Assembly: GCA_024234075.1 (NCBI GenBank) | Contig: JACKOV010000005.1 | Location: 124,001 to 188,000 of the forward strand | DNA: 64,000 nt | Direction of reading: 5' to 3' | From: Nevskiaceae bacterium | GTDB lineage: Bacteria > Pseudomonadota > Gammaproteobacteria > Steroidobacterales > Steroidobacteraceae | Shown: positions 30,538-38,982 of the stretch, piece after piece | How positions within the stretch are numbered: position 1 is the stretch's first letter | How the letters are laid out: each line of letters opens with the position of its first letter | Notes under the pieces: model-generated | Database searches by the model: none | Seen by the model: the letters and a program-made list of their open reading frames with translations, nothing else | Told to the model about the DNA's origin: nothing | Program-made: the position numbers and the translations under genes

Positions 30538-31011
30538 TCAGCCGCGCAATTCGCGGATCGGCAGCTCGGTGGTGTTCTTGGTCTCCTCGAGCACGATCCG
30601 CGAATCGATCGAGTGTACGCCCGGAACTTGCGCGAGCTTCTTCTGGACAAAGGTGTTGTACTCGTCGATCGTGCGGGTCGCGACCAGCAGGATGAAGTCG
30701 ATATCGCCCATCAGCACGAAGCACTGGATCACTTCCGGAAAGCTGACGACACGCTGCTTGAACCGCGGCAGTGTCTGCCAGCCGTTGCTGGTCAGTTTCA
30801 CGTGCACGAACACCAGTACTTCGAGGCCGAGCTGCTCGCGCGACAGCAGTGCAACCCGGCGCTTGATGACCCCGCCTTCCTCGAGCAGCCGCACGCGCCG
30901 CCAGCAGGGGGATTGCGACAGGCCGACCTGTGCGGCGAGATCGGTGGTGGATAACGTACCGTCTTTTTGCAGCGCATCCAGAATGTCCAGATCAATTCGA
31001 TCAAATTTCAT
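30538..31011 (-). CDS. bkdR: Lrp/AsnC-family regulator (BkdR-like)
   Basis: 157 residues. N-terminal helix-turn-helix (DRIDLDILDALQKDGTLSTTDLAAQVGLSQSPCWRRVRLLEEGG, shown here as the Lrp pattern) and a C-terminal RAM ligand domain (FPEVIQCFVLMGDIDFILLV). Start ATG 31011 is the conserved MKFDRIDLD. Divergent from the branched-chain oxoacid dehydrogenase operon with 115 bp between, the arrangement of Pseudomonas bkdR, whose product activates bkd in response to branched-chain amino acids; function here is inferred from that. Confidence 0.85.
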   Translation of the reverse strand: MKFDRIDLDILDALQKDGTLSTTDLAAQVGLSQSPCWRRVRLLEEGGVIKRRVALLSREQLGLEVLVFVHVKLTSNGWQTLPRFKQRVVSFPEVIQCFVLMGDIDFILLVATRTIDEYNTFVQKKLAQVPGVHSIDSRIVLEETKNTTELPIRELRG

Positions 31012-31126
31012 GGATGAATCGTATTTCAGATAAATAATCAGCGAATAAAGTATCCAGAACGAGGTTCCATGGCCAGGCTGTTCGCCGCACGTTATTGGCG
31101 GTAGCTTGGGTAAGCTCAGGAGCACC
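31012..31126. promoter_or_regulatory. bkdR-bkdA1 divergent control region
   Basis: 115 bp between divergent starts, AT-rich on the bkdR side (about 31012-31055, with ATAAATAATCAGCGAATAAA) in otherwise GC-rich DNA, as expected for an Lrp-type binding region. A CAGGAG Shine-Dalgarno for bkdA1 lies at 31117-31122. Confidence 0.5.
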
Positions 31127-32464
31127 ATGACCGACGTGTCCCGTCTGCATGTTCCCGCCGTCCCGGCGCGCCCGGGCGAACGCCCCGATTTCAGCTATGT
31201 GGGGCTTTCGCCGGCGGGCGCGGTCGATCGGCCGCCCCTCGACGTGCCGGTGGCACAGACCGTGGCGCTGGCCGAGTCGCTGGTGCGGGTGCTCGACGAC
31301 GACGGGCGTGCGCTCGGTCCCTGGGCGCCGCAATTGTCGGCCGATCGGTTGCGCGACGGTTTGCGGCTGATGCTGACGACACGCCTGCTGGATGAACGCA
31401 TGCAACGCATGCAGCGCCAGGGGCGCATCAGTTTCTATGTGCGCAGCTTCGGCGAAGAGGCTGTGTCGGTCGCGGCGGCGATGGCGCTCGATCCGCAGGA
31501 CATGTTGTTTCCTTCGTACCGCAATCAGGGTCTGCATGTCGTGCGCGGCATGCCGCTGGTCGACATGATGTGCCAGATGCTGTCGAACACCCGGGACATG
31601 TGCCGGGGCCGGCAGTTGCCGGTGCTGTATCACTCGGCCCGGCTGCGCTTGTTCTCGATCTCCGGCAACCTGGCGACACAGTATCCGCAGGCGGTCGGCT
31701 GGGCGATGGCGTCGGCGATCAGGGGTGAATCGCCGATCGCGGCCGCCTGGCTGGGCGAGGGCAGTACGGCCGAGGCGGACTTCCACCACGCGTTGTTGTT
31801 CGCCAAGGTCTACCGGGCGCCGGTGGTCCTGAACGTCGTCAACAACCAGTGGGCGATCTCCACCTTCCAGGGCTTCGCCGGTGGTGAGCAACGCTCGTTC
31901 GCGGCCCGCGGGCCGGCAGTCGGCATCGCCGGGCTGCGCGTCGATGGCAATGATTTTCTCGCGGTCTACGCCGCGACCGCCTGGGCGGCCGAGCGGGCGC
32001 GCTGCGGCTTCGGGGCGACCTTGATCGAGCATGTCACCTATCGGGCCGGCGCCCACTCGACCAGCGACGATCCGTCGCGTTATCGCCCGCGGGACGAGTA
32101 CGAGCACTGGCCGCTCGGCGATCCGGTCGATCGTCTGCAGCGTCATCTGGTCGCTCTCGGCGAATGGGACGAGGCTCGTCACGCCACTTTGCTGCAGCAG
32201 ATCGAGGCGAAAATCACCGCCGACTGGAAGGAGGCGCTGCGCCACGGCGCGCTCAGCGAAGGGCCGAAGCTCGATCCGGCATTGATGTTCGACGATGTCT
32301 TCGAGACGTTGCCGGAACATCTGCGGCAGCAGCGCGATGAGCTGGCGGCCGAGTTGGCCACACGACGGGATGAGCGCGCGGCGGCGGCCGCGGCATCGGA
32401 TGCCGCGGCTGCTGCCGCTGCGCCGCCGACGGCTGCTGCTCCAGTTGGACAGGATGGGTCCTGA
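31127..32464 (+). CDS. bkdA1: Branched-chain 2-oxoacid dehydrogenase E1 alpha
   Basis: Thiamine-diphosphate decarboxylase subunit for the 2-oxoacids of Val, Leu and Ile. 445 residues; PxxRNQG-type PSYRNQGLHVVRG, the ThDP loop GEGSTAEADFHHALLFAKVY ending VVNNQWAIST, and the phosphorylation-loop-like RAGAHSTSDDPSRYRPRDEY. The last ~35 residues are Ala-rich and extra. Overlaps or abuts bkdA2, with which it forms the alpha2beta2 E1. Confidence 0.93.
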   Translation: MTDVSRLHVPAVPARPGERPDFSYVGLSPAGAVDRPPLDVPVAQTVALAESLVRVLDDDGRALGPWAPQLSADRLRDGLRLMLTTRLLDERMQRMQRQGRISFYVRSFGEEAVSVAAAMALDPQDMLFPSYRNQGLHVVRGMPLVDMMCQMLSNTRDMCRGRQLPVLYHSARLRLFSISGNLATQYPQAVGWAMASAIRGESPIAAAWLGEGSTAEADFHHALLFAKVYRAPVVLNVVNNQWAISTFQGFAGGEQRSFAARGPAVGIAGLRVDGNDFLAVYAATAWAAERARCGFGATLIEHVTYRAGAHSTSDDPSRYRPRDEYEHWPLGDPVDRLQRHLVALGEWDEARHATLLQQIEAKITADWKEALRHGALSEGPKLDPALMFDDVFETLPEHLRQQRDELAAELATRRDERAAAAAASDAAAAAAAPPTAAAPVGQDGS

Positions 32465-33482
32465 CGTGGCACGCATGAACATGGTTCAGGCGTTGAATTC
32501 GGCGATGGACGTGATGCTCGCGCGCGACCCGTCGGTGGTCCTGATGGGCCAGGACATCGGCTATTTCGGCGGCGTTTTTCGGGTCACCGACGGGCTGCAG
32601 AAGAAATACGGTGCCCATCGCGTGATCGACACGCCGATTGCCGAGGGCGGCATCGTCGGTGCGGCGATCGGCATGGGCGTCAACGGCCTGCGACCGGTCG
32701 CCGAGATCCAGTTCGCCGACTACATCTATCCGGCCTACGACCAGGTGGTCAGCGAACTGGCACGGCTGCGTTATCGCAGCGCCTCCGACTTCCACGCGCC
32801 GGTGACGATCCGCACGCCCTGCGGCGGCGGCATCCGCGGCGGGCAGACGCATTCGCAGAGCCCCGAAGCGGTGTTCGCGCACATCAGCGGCGTCAAGGTG
32901 GTGATGCCCTCGAATCCTTACGACGCCAAGGGGCTGCTGATCGCCGCGATCGAGGACGACGATCCGGTGATCTTCTTCGAGCCCAAACGGGTCTACAACG
33001 GTCCGTTCGATGGCGATCCGGCGCAGCCGGCCGTGAGCTGGGCCGGGCATCCGCTCGGCGAAGTGCCCGACGGCTACTATAGCCTGCCGATCGGTCAGGC
33101 GGCGGTGGCGCGGCCGGGCTCGGCGGCGACCATCGTCACCTACGGCACGATGGTGCACGTCTGCATTGCCGCGGCCGAAGCGCTCGGCGTCGATGCCGAA
33201 GTCATCGACGTACGCAGCATCCTGCCGCTCGATCTCGAGACGCTGGCCGCTTCGGTATCGCGTACCGGTCGCTGCCTGGTGGTGCACGAGGCGACGCGCT
33301 ACGCCGGTTTCGGTGCAGAGCTCTCGGCGTCGATCCAGGAAGCGTGTTTCTGGCATCTCGAGGCGCCGATCATGCGCGTCGCCGGCTGGGACACGCCGTA
33401 TCCGCATGCTTTCGAGTGGGAATACTTCCCCGGCAAGGCACGGGTGATGCGTGCGCTGCGCAAACTGCTGGAGGAGCGATGA
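32454..33482 (+). CDS. bkdA2: Branched-chain 2-oxoacid dehydrogenase E1 beta
   Basis: 342 residues from ATG 32454. GQDIGYFGGVFRVTDGLQKKYG, DTPIAEGGIVGAAIGMG, QFADYIYPAYDQVVSELARL and PCGGGIRGGQTHSQSPEA are diagnostic of the beta subunit. The start is uncertain: ATG 32454 (11-base overlap with bkdA1), GTG 32466 and ATG 32475 are in frame and none has a strong Shine-Dalgarno; conservation begins at about 32475. ATGA overlap with the E2 gene. Confidence 0.92.
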   Translation: MGPDVARMNMVQALNSAMDVMLARDPSVVLMGQDIGYFGGVFRVTDGLQKKYGAHRVIDTPIAEGGIVGAAIGMGVNGLRPVAEIQFADYIYPAYDQVVSELARLRYRSASDFHAPVTIRTPCGGGIRGGQTHSQSPEAVFAHISGVKVVMPSNPYDAKGLLIAAIEDDDPVIFFEPKRVYNGPFDGDPAQPAVSWAGHPLGEVPDGYYSLPIGQAAVARPGSAATIVTYGTMVHVCIAAAEALGVDAEVIDVRSILPLDLETLAASVSRTGRCLVVHEATRYAGFGAELSASIQEACFWHLEAPIMRVAGWDTPYPHAFEWEYFPGKARVMRALRKLLEER

Positions 33483-34783
33483 GCCGCCACGTGTTTCGTC
33501 TGCCGGATCTCGGTGAGGGCACGGTGTCGGCGGAGATCGTGGCCTGGCATGTGCAGCCGGGCGAGACGGTCGCCGAAGACCAGCCGCTGGTGGAGATGTC
33601 GACCGACAAGGCGGTGGTCGAAGTGCCGTCGCCGGTCAGTGGCCGCCTGGTTGCCGTGGCTGGGCAGCCGGGCGGGGCCGTTGCGGTCGGTGCCGAGCTG
33701 GCGGTGTTCGAGACCGCGGCGGTATCGGGTGCCGATGCCGACTCGGATGCTGATGCTGATGCCGGTAACGACGGTGATGCGCGTGGTGGCGCCGACAGCG
33801 ATCCTGGCAAGGGCGGCGGCCACGGCGAGCAGGGCACGACCAGTCGGATCGATGATTCGACCGCCGGTCTCGTGACGTCCGCTCGACCCGGGACGACGAT
33901 CGGCGCATCCGCATCCGCGTCGGCACCTGGGCCATCGCCGCAGACGCGGATCATGGCCTCGCCGGCCACGCGCCGCCGTGCACAGGAAGCCGGCATCGAT
34001 CTCGGCAAGGTCGCCGGCAGCGGGCCGGGCGGCCGGATCCTTGCTGCGGATCTGGAGGCCGCGACTGCCGGTGCCGCTCCGGCCGACGGCGTCATCGAGA
34101 TTCCGCTGATCGGCGTGCGGCGGGTGATCGCGCAGCGCATGGTCGAGGCCAAGCACCAGGCGCCGCATTTCAGCTATGTCGAGGAAGTCGACGTCACCGC
34201 GCTCGAGGCACTGCGCCCGCAGCTGAATGCGCGGCTGCGGCCGGGCGAGCCGCCGTATACCTATCTGCCGTTCATCGTCGCGGCGCTGGTGCAGGTGCTC
34301 GCCGAGTTCCCGCAGTGCAACGCCCATTACGATCCGGTTCGCAACCTGATCCTGCGGCATCGTGCGGTACACGTCGGCATTGCCACCCAGACACCCGACG
34401 GGCTGAAAGTGCCGGTGGTCCGGAATGCCGACCGGCTACGGCTGCGCGAACTTGCCGCCGAGATCCGGAGTGTCTATACCGCTGCACGCAACGGTCGGGC
34501 GCGGCGCGAGGAGCTTACCGGCTCGACCATCACGGTCACCAGTCTCGGCAAGCTCGGCGGCATCGTTTCGACGCCGATCCTGAACCTGCCCGAAGTCGCG
34601 ATCGTCGGTGCCAACAAGGCGGTCGATCGGCCGGTCGTGGTTGACGGCCAGATCGTGATCCGCCGCATCATGAACCTCTCGTCGTCGTTCGATCACCGCT
34701 TCGTGGACGGCTTCGATGCCGCGGCGATGATCCAGGCGCTGAAAGCGCGGCTCGAGCAGCCGGCGGCGTTGTTGATCGACTGA
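33479..34783 (+). CDS. bkdB: Branched-chain 2-oxoacid dehydrogenase E2 (dihydrolipoyl acyltransferase)
   Basis: 434 residues. Lipoyl domain (1-80) with the lipoylated lysine K44 in EMSTDKAVVEV, an Asp/Gly/Ala-rich linker, peripheral-subunit-binding domain (about 158-195, ASPATRRRAQEAGIDL ... GPGGRI), linker, and catalytic domain ending in SSSFDHRFVDGFDAA with the active His. No E3 (lpd) gene follows in this window, so a shared E3 from elsewhere is probably used. Confidence 0.93.
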   Translation: MSRHVFRLPDLGEGTVSAEIVAWHVQPGETVAEDQPLVEMSTDKAVVEVPSPVSGRLVAVAGQPGGAVAVGAELAVFETAAVSGADADSDADADAGNDGDARGGADSDPGKGGGHGEQGTTSRIDDSTAGLVTSARPGTTIGASASASAPGPSPQTRIMASPATRRRAQEAGIDLGKVAGSGPGGRILAADLEAATAGAAPADGVIEIPLIGVRRVIAQRMVEAKHQAPHFSYVEEVDVTALEALRPQLNARLRPGEPPYTYLPFIVAALVQVLAEFPQCNAHYDPVRNLILRHRAVHVGIATQTPDGLKVPVVRNADRLRLRELAAEIRSVYTAARNGRARREELTGSTITVTSLGKLGGIVSTPILNLPEVAIVGANKAVDRPVVVDGQIVIRRIMNLSSSFDHRFVDGFDAAAMIQALKARLEQPAALLID

Positions 34784-34835
34784 GCGGCGCCCCGGCTGGC
34801 ACAATGGCGGCGTCGTTCCGGAGTTGTGATACCCG

Positions 34836-35846
34836 ATGAATCCGTCCAGACATCAGAACGCGCCTTTTGGCAGCATCCTCACCGACAAGATGGCGATCGC
34901 GACCTATCGCGATGGTGCCTGGAGCGAAGCCGAGATCCGCGTCACCGGGCCGCTGGAAATACACCCGGCCGCGCATGCGCTGCACTACGGCAGCTCCTGT
35001 TTCGAAGGCTTCAAGGCCTATCGCCGGGCCGACGGCAGCGTCCACATCTTCCGGATGGATCGGCATGTCGCACGGATGATGCAGAGCGCCCGCGCGCTGG
35101 TGCTGCCCGAGCCCGACCCGGCGCGGCTCACGCAGATGGTCACGACCCTGGTCGATCGTTGCCGGGGCGACATTCCGGACGCGCCCGGTGCGCTGTATCT
35201 GCGGCCCTTGCTGTTCGGTACCTTGCCGAACATCGGCGCGGCCGCGACGCCGTCGACCGAGGCCGTGCTAGTGGTGCTGGCCAGCCCCGTCTGGGATTAC
35301 TTCGCCGGCGGCATGAAGCCGCTGAAGATCCTGGTCGAGGAGCACGCGCAGCGCTGTGCGCCGCACCTCGGTGTGGTCAAGACCGGCGGCAACTATGCCG
35401 CCGCGATGGGTCCCACGCTTGCAGCGCGCAAGGCCCACGGTGTCGACCAGGTGCTGTTCTGTCCGGGCGGCGAGGTCCAGGAAACCGGCGCCGCGAATTT
35501 CCTGATGATCCGCGATGGCGAATTGCTGACGCGCAGCCTCGACAGCTCGTTCCTGCACGGCGTGACCCGCGACTCGCTGTTGGTGCTCGCGCGCGACCTT
35601 GGTTACCGCGTCACCGAGCGCGTGTTCCGTGTCGATGAGATGCTGCAGTGGGCCCAGACCGGCGAAGCCGCCTTGTCCGGCACCGCAGCCGTGCTGGCCG
35701 GTGTCGGCACGCTGGTGCGCGAGGGTGTTTCGCATCAGGTCGGCGACGGCAGCGTCGGTCCCGAAACCCGCAAACTGCGCGAGGCGCTGGTGGCGATCCA
35801 GCAAGGCGAGGCGCCGGATCGTCATGGGTGGTTGACCCGGGTTTGA
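34836..35846 (+). CDS. ilvE: Branched-chain amino-acid aminotransferase
   Basis: PLP fold-type IV enzyme interconverting Val/Leu/Ile and their 2-oxoacids, the substrates of the upstream Bkd complex. 336 residues. HYGSSCFEGFKAYRRADG, YLRPLLFG, and PLP lysine K182 in VVKTGGNYAAAMGP; then VQETGAANFLMIRDG and SGTAAVLAGVGTL. It is closer to the group with longer bacterial/eukaryotic-type BCATs than to the short E. coli form. 52 bp downstream of bkdB. Confidence 0.92.
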   Translation: MNPSRHQNAPFGSILTDKMAIATYRDGAWSEAEIRVTGPLEIHPAAHALHYGSSCFEGFKAYRRADGSVHIFRMDRHVARMMQSARALVLPEPDPARLTQMVTTLVDRCRGDIPDAPGALYLRPLLFGTLPNIGAAATPSTEAVLVVLASPVWDYFAGGMKPLKILVEEHAQRCAPHLGVVKTGGNYAAAMGPTLAARKAHGVDQVLFCPGGEVQETGAANFLMIRDGELLTRSLDSSFLHGVTRDSLLVLARDLGYRVTERVFRVDEMLQWAQTGEAALSGTAAVLAGVGTLVREGVSHQVGDGSVGPETRKLREALVAIQQGEAPDRHGWLTRV

Positions 35847-35869
35847 AGGGCAGAGCGGAGTTGAGCTGT

Positions 35870-35892
35870 AACTTCATGAAAATCATGATGTT
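35870..35892. repeat. 23-bp AT-rich dyad after ilvE
   Basis: AACTTCATGA (35870-35879), spacer AAA, TCATGATGTT (35883-35892): a ten-base inverted repeat with one mismatch, 24 bp past the ilvE stop and upstream of the tRNA promoter. Could be a weak terminator or a protein-binding site. Confidence 0.4.
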
Positions 35893-35921
35893 ATAAGCGG
35901 TATATAGAATTTGTGCGAACC

Positions 35922-35950
35922 TTGACAGCTCTTCAGGCGGCCCCCAAACT
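35922..35950 (+). promoter_or_regulatory. tRNA promoter
   Basis: Consensus -35 TTGACA (35922-35927), 17-bp spacer, -10-like CAAACT (35945-35950). Predicted start near 35957, 20 bp before the tRNA. Confidence 0.6.
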
Positions 35951-35976
35951 CGCGCCCCTTGCCGCCAGCGCTCCGT

Positions 35977-36053
35977 GGAAAGGTAGCTCAGCCGGTTAGA
36001 GCACGGCACTCATAATGCCGGGGTCGAGGGTTCGAGTCCCTCCCTTTCCACCA
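35977..36053 (+). tRNA. tRNA with CAT anticodon, probably elongator tRNA-Met
   Basis: 77 nt with encoded CCA; acceptor GGAAAGG/CCTTTCC, anticodon loop CTCATAA, T-arm GGGTTCGAGTCCC. Body sequence resembles elongator tRNA-Met; a lysidine-modified tRNA-Ile2 cannot be fully excluded by eye. Its 3' end is the integration site of the element that follows. Confidence 0.93.
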
Positions 36054-36086
36054 ATTACTGATCTCGCGCCGGCTCAGGCGGTACGG
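36031..36086 (+). repeat. attL direct repeat
   Basis: Begins TTCGAGTCCCTCCCTTTCCA inside the T-arm of the tRNA and extends about 33 bp beyond CCA (CTGATCTCGCGCCGGCTCAG, then GCGGTA). The same sequence returns at 44374-44429 with a one-base deletion and a few substitutions. Confidence 0.85.
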
Positions 36087-36166
36087 AAAACGCCAAAAAA
36101 GCCCTGAAACTCAGGGTGTTGGAATCTCACGGCGTCTTCCAAGCTCTCGGTATGTCTCAACCCGGC

Positions 36167-36213
36167 GTGGGTATCTGTGAGGGTCTCTGCGCCGGCAACA
36201 CCGGGAGATACCC
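36167..36213. repeat. Paired arm-type repeats and inverted copy before the integrase
   Basis: GTGGGTATC (36167) and GAGGGTCTC (36179) are direct repeats exactly 12 bp apart. An inverted copy GATACCC (36207-36213) stops three bases before the integrase ATG. The right end of the element has the same motif with the same 12-bp phasing (44303 and 44315). Likely integrase arm sites that also cover the integrase promoter. Confidence 0.55.
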
Positions 36214-36216
36214 TAA

Positions 36217-37404
36217 ATGTTGACCGACAGCCAGGTTCGTAGTGCCAAGCCGGCAGACCGGCCCCGCAAGATTTTCGATGTGCGGGGGTTGTACCTCCAC
36301 GTCATGCCCAACGGCGGCCGGTACTGGCGTTTCAATTACCAGTTCAACGGGAAGTACAAGACGCTGGCGCTCGGGACGTACCCGGACGTGCCGCTGGTCC
36401 GGGCCAGGGAGCGGCATCAGGAGGCCCGCCGGCTGCTGGCGGAGGGTATGGACCCCGGTGCGGTCAAACAGGCCGTCAGCAAGGATTTCGAGGCTGTGGC
36501 CCGTGCGTGGCACGACCACTGGAAGGTCGGGCGTACCGAGCACTATGCGCAATCCGTCAAGACACGCCTTGAGACGGATATCTTCCCGCAGATTGGTCAC
36601 CGGCCGATTGCCGAGCTTTCGCCCGCGGACTTCCGTGATGCCGTGCGCAAGATCGAGCAGCGCGGTGCGTTCGAGATTGCGCGGCGGTTGTTGCAGAACT
36701 GCGGCCAGATCATGCGATACGCGGTGGCAAACGACCTTGCGCCGCGCAACCCGGTGGCGGAAGTCAGGCCCGCTGACATCCTGATCCCGCGCAAGCGGCG
36801 CAACCACCCCCGCGTTACCGCCAAGGAGCTGCCGGACCTGCTGCGCGCCATGGACGGCTACGTGGGCAGCGAGCACACACGGTTGGCCTTGCAGATGTTG
36901 GCGCTGACTTTCGTGCGAACCTCCGAACTGATCGGCGCCCGCTGGCTGGAATTCGATCTCAAGGCGTTTCGTTGGGACATTCCGGCAGAGCGCATGAAGA
37001 TGAAAATGCCGCATGTCGTGGCGTTGAGTGTGCAGTCTCTTGCGATCTTGCAACGTCTCAAGGAGGTTTCCTTCGACCGCGAACTGGTGTTCCCCGGCGA
37101 CCTCAATCCTCACAAACCGATGAGCACCAACACGCTGCTGTTCGCGCTCTACCGCATGGGCTACCGGGGTCGGATGACGGGCCACGGCTTCCGGGGCGTG
37201 GCATCCACCATCCTGCACGAACAGGGTTGGCCACATGAGCACATCGAGTTGCAGCTTGCCCATCAGGAGCGCAACGCCGTCAGCGCAGCCTATAACCATG
37301 CCCTGTACCTGGAGCCGCGCGCCCGCATGATGCAGGCGTGGGCCGATCACCTGGATCGCTTGCGGCAGCAGGTCGGTGGGGTCGCGGGCCAGAAGGCGGC
37401 TTGA
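36217..37404 (+). CDS. Tyrosine recombinase, P4-type integrase
   Basis: 395 residues. N-terminal DUF4102 domain (MLTDSQVRSAKPADRPRKIF ... GRYWRFNYQFNGKYKTLALG), a core-binding SAM-like domain, and a catalytic domain with R234 (VRTSELIGARW), H323-x-x-R326 (GHGFRG), H349 (AHQERN) and nucleophile Y359 (AAYNHALYL). All catalytic residues are present. It lies 163 bp from the intact tRNA and reads into the element, the usual P4-type arrangement. Confidence 0.94.
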   Translation: MLTDSQVRSAKPADRPRKIFDVRGLYLHVMPNGGRYWRFNYQFNGKYKTLALGTYPDVPLVRARERHQEARRLLAEGMDPGAVKQAVSKDFEAVARAWHDHWKVGRTEHYAQSVKTRLETDIFPQIGHRPIAELSPADFRDAVRKIEQRGAFEIARRLLQNCGQIMRYAVANDLAPRNPVAEVRPADILIPRKRRNHPRVTAKELPDLLRAMDGYVGSEHTRLALQMLALTFVRTSELIGARWLEFDLKAFRWDIPAERMKMKMPHVVALSVQSLAILQRLKEVSFDRELVFPGDLNPHKPMSTNTLLFALYRMGYRGRMTGHGFRGVASTILHEQGWPHEHIELQLAHQERNAVSAAYNHALYLEPRARMMQAWADHLDRLRQQVGGVAGQKAA

Positions 37405-37634
37405 GTGCCGGGAGCACGGTAGCCCTCCGGGTCCGCGATCCAGTCCTGAAGGGCTGCGTGCGCCCATCCACAGGTCCGGCCGCCCAGATGCACCGGTCGC
37501 GGGAAATGGCATGCCGCGATGCGCCGATATAGCGTCGGGCGACTCAGGCCCGTGATTCGCAGGACGTCTGGCAGGCGGTAGAAGGCCGGCATGGGCAGGG
37601 GGCCGTGCTGACCATTGTTCTCGGTGGTGGGCAT
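37347..37634 (-). CDS. AlpA-family DNA-binding regulator / excisionase
   Basis: 95 residues. The AlpA-type helix-turn-helix is clear: FYRLPDVLRITGLSRPTLYRR followed by FPRPVHLGGRTCGWAHAALQDWI. Such proteins act as excisionases or integrase activators on P4-like elements. The Pro/Arg-rich C-terminus overlaps the convergent integrase end by 58 bp and is not conserved. Start ATG 37634 assumed; a TTG at 37676 is also open. Confidence 0.8.
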   Translation of the reverse strand: MPTTENNGQHGPLPMPAFYRLPDVLRITGLSRPTLYRRIAACHFPRPVHLGGRTCGWAHAALQDWIADPEGYRAPGTQAAFWPATPPTCCRKRSR

Positions 37635-37700
37635 GTGGGCAATGGTCCGCCCGCACGGCCCGGAAAGCAGCAGCAAGAAACCGGGATGAAGCAGATGAAT

Positions 37701-37728
37701 ACCTTATCGAGTGTGCATCCGGTAAGGT
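37701..37728. repeat. Inverted repeat, candidate oriT, upstream of the relaxase
   Basis: ACCTTA (37701-37706) and TAAGGT (37723-37728), extendable by imperfect pairing (TATCG with CGGTA), lie 66 bp before the relaxase start in a gene-free stretch. Relaxases usually nick next to such a repeat beside their own gene. The nick site cannot be fixed by eye. Confidence 0.4.
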
Positions 37729-37793
37729 TAGTGGGTCATTTCCCCGATTACGCAGGATAGCTACGCGCTTGCTATTGGGCCACATTTGGTCCC

Positions 37794-38783
37794 ATGAGGA
37801 CGTTTCGACTTCGCAAGGACGAGCCGCTGCTGAATATCGCCAGCTACGCGCGGGGCGGGTCGCACGCTGCCGACCGGCTGACGGCGGCGCAAGTCGAACA
37901 CATACGGCTGACCGTCAATCACGCGCCCGAGGTGGTCATGAAAGTGCTGCCCGGAGGCAGTAGCGATCTCAATGCGGTCGGCAAGCACCTGGACTACATC
38001 GGCAGGCAGGGCGACCTGGCACTGGACGGTGATGACGGGGAGCGGCTATACGGGCGGGTCGGCAAGGCGCTAATCGAAGACTGGGATCTGGACATCGACG
38101 AGTTGCGCCCGCAGGCGAACCTCACTGCTATGCCGAGTCGCAAGCCCCCGAAGCTGGTCCATAAGCTGATGTTCTCGATGCCACCGGGCACACCGCCGCA
38201 GAAGGTGCTCTCGGCGGTACGAAACTTCGCGCGGGAGGAATTCTACGGTCAGCATCGCTATGCGATGGTGCTGCACACCGATGAGCCGCATCCCCATGTG
38301 CATCTGGTCCTCAAGGCTATCAGCGAGGACGGCGCGCGGCTCAATATCAAGAAGGCCACCCTGCGCCACTGGCGCTCGCAGTTTGCGCGGCACCTGCGTG
38401 ACTTGGGCGTGGCAGCCAATGCCACCGAGAGCGCGGTGCGGGGTAGGAGCCGAAGCGCCAGGAAAGACGGCATCTACCGGGCCAGTCTGCGGGGGGACTC
38501 CACCTATATGCGGACGCAGGCGGAATCGGTGGCCGGGGAAGTCGCCAGCGGCGGCGTCCGGCCGGAGCCTGGTAAGCGGTCGCTGTTGGAGACGCGGGCC
38601 GCGATCCAGCGCGGGTGGCAGGCCGTTGCGGACAAGCTGTCGCTACAGGGAGAGCGACGGCTCGCTACCGATGTGGTCCGGTTCTCTGGTGGCATGGATC
38701 AGCCGCTGACGGATCGGGAGTGGCTGGCGCAGGAACTCATGGCAACGGTACGAGCGCGGCAGCGGGAGGTAAGGACGCTGTAG
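37794..38783 (+). CDS. MobA/VirD2-type relaxase
   Basis: 329 residues. The metal-binding triple-His motif of Mob relaxases is visible as HTDEPHPHVHLVLKA (H166, H168, H170). An expected catalytic Tyr candidate is Y22-like ASYARGG near the N-terminus or IGRQ-flanked Y in LDYIGRQG. VHKLMFSMPPGT and ENFAREE-like VRNFAREEFYG also match the family. No primase or helicase domain follows. It would nick oriT and pilot the element through another plasmid's transfer apparatus. ATG 37794. Confidence 0.85.
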   Translation: MRTFRLRKDEPLLNIASYARGGSHAADRLTAAQVEHIRLTVNHAPEVVMKVLPGGSSDLNAVGKHLDYIGRQGDLALDGDDGERLYGRVGKALIEDWDLDIDELRPQANLTAMPSRKPPKLVHKLMFSMPPGTPPQKVLSAVRNFAREEFYGQHRYAMVLHTDEPHPHVHLVLKAISEDGARLNIKKATLRHWRSQFARHLRDLGVAANATESAVRGRSRSARKDGIYRASLRGDSTYMRTQAESVAGEVASGGVRPEPGKRSLLETRAAIQRGWQAVADKLSLQGERRLATDVVRFSGGMDQPLTDREWLAQELMATVRARQREVRTL

Positions 38784-38982
38784 AGACCCGTGGGGGGCTG
38801 GTTCGCTCCGGGAGGACGCCGGGCGGCCATGGGAGCCAGATGCGCCTCCCTCTGCGCTCCGGGTGGCGGCTCGTCGCTCGGCCCCCGTATCATCTGCCCC
38901 GGCCCGGGTGAAAGCCGAGAGCCTGCCAGAGCAACAGTTCGATCCCGCCGGCCCCGAGGCGCGGGCAAGGAGCTTTTCCGGA

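Noticed and set aside
33720..33840. Repeat-like GATGC/GATGCTGAT runs in bkdB
   Set aside because: These encode the Asp/Gly/Ala-rich flexible linker between lipoyl and binding domains, expected in E2 proteins.
36054..36110. Second tRNA or tmRNA immediately after the CAT tRNA
   Set aside because: The sequence is the attL extension; no cloverleaf can be folded.
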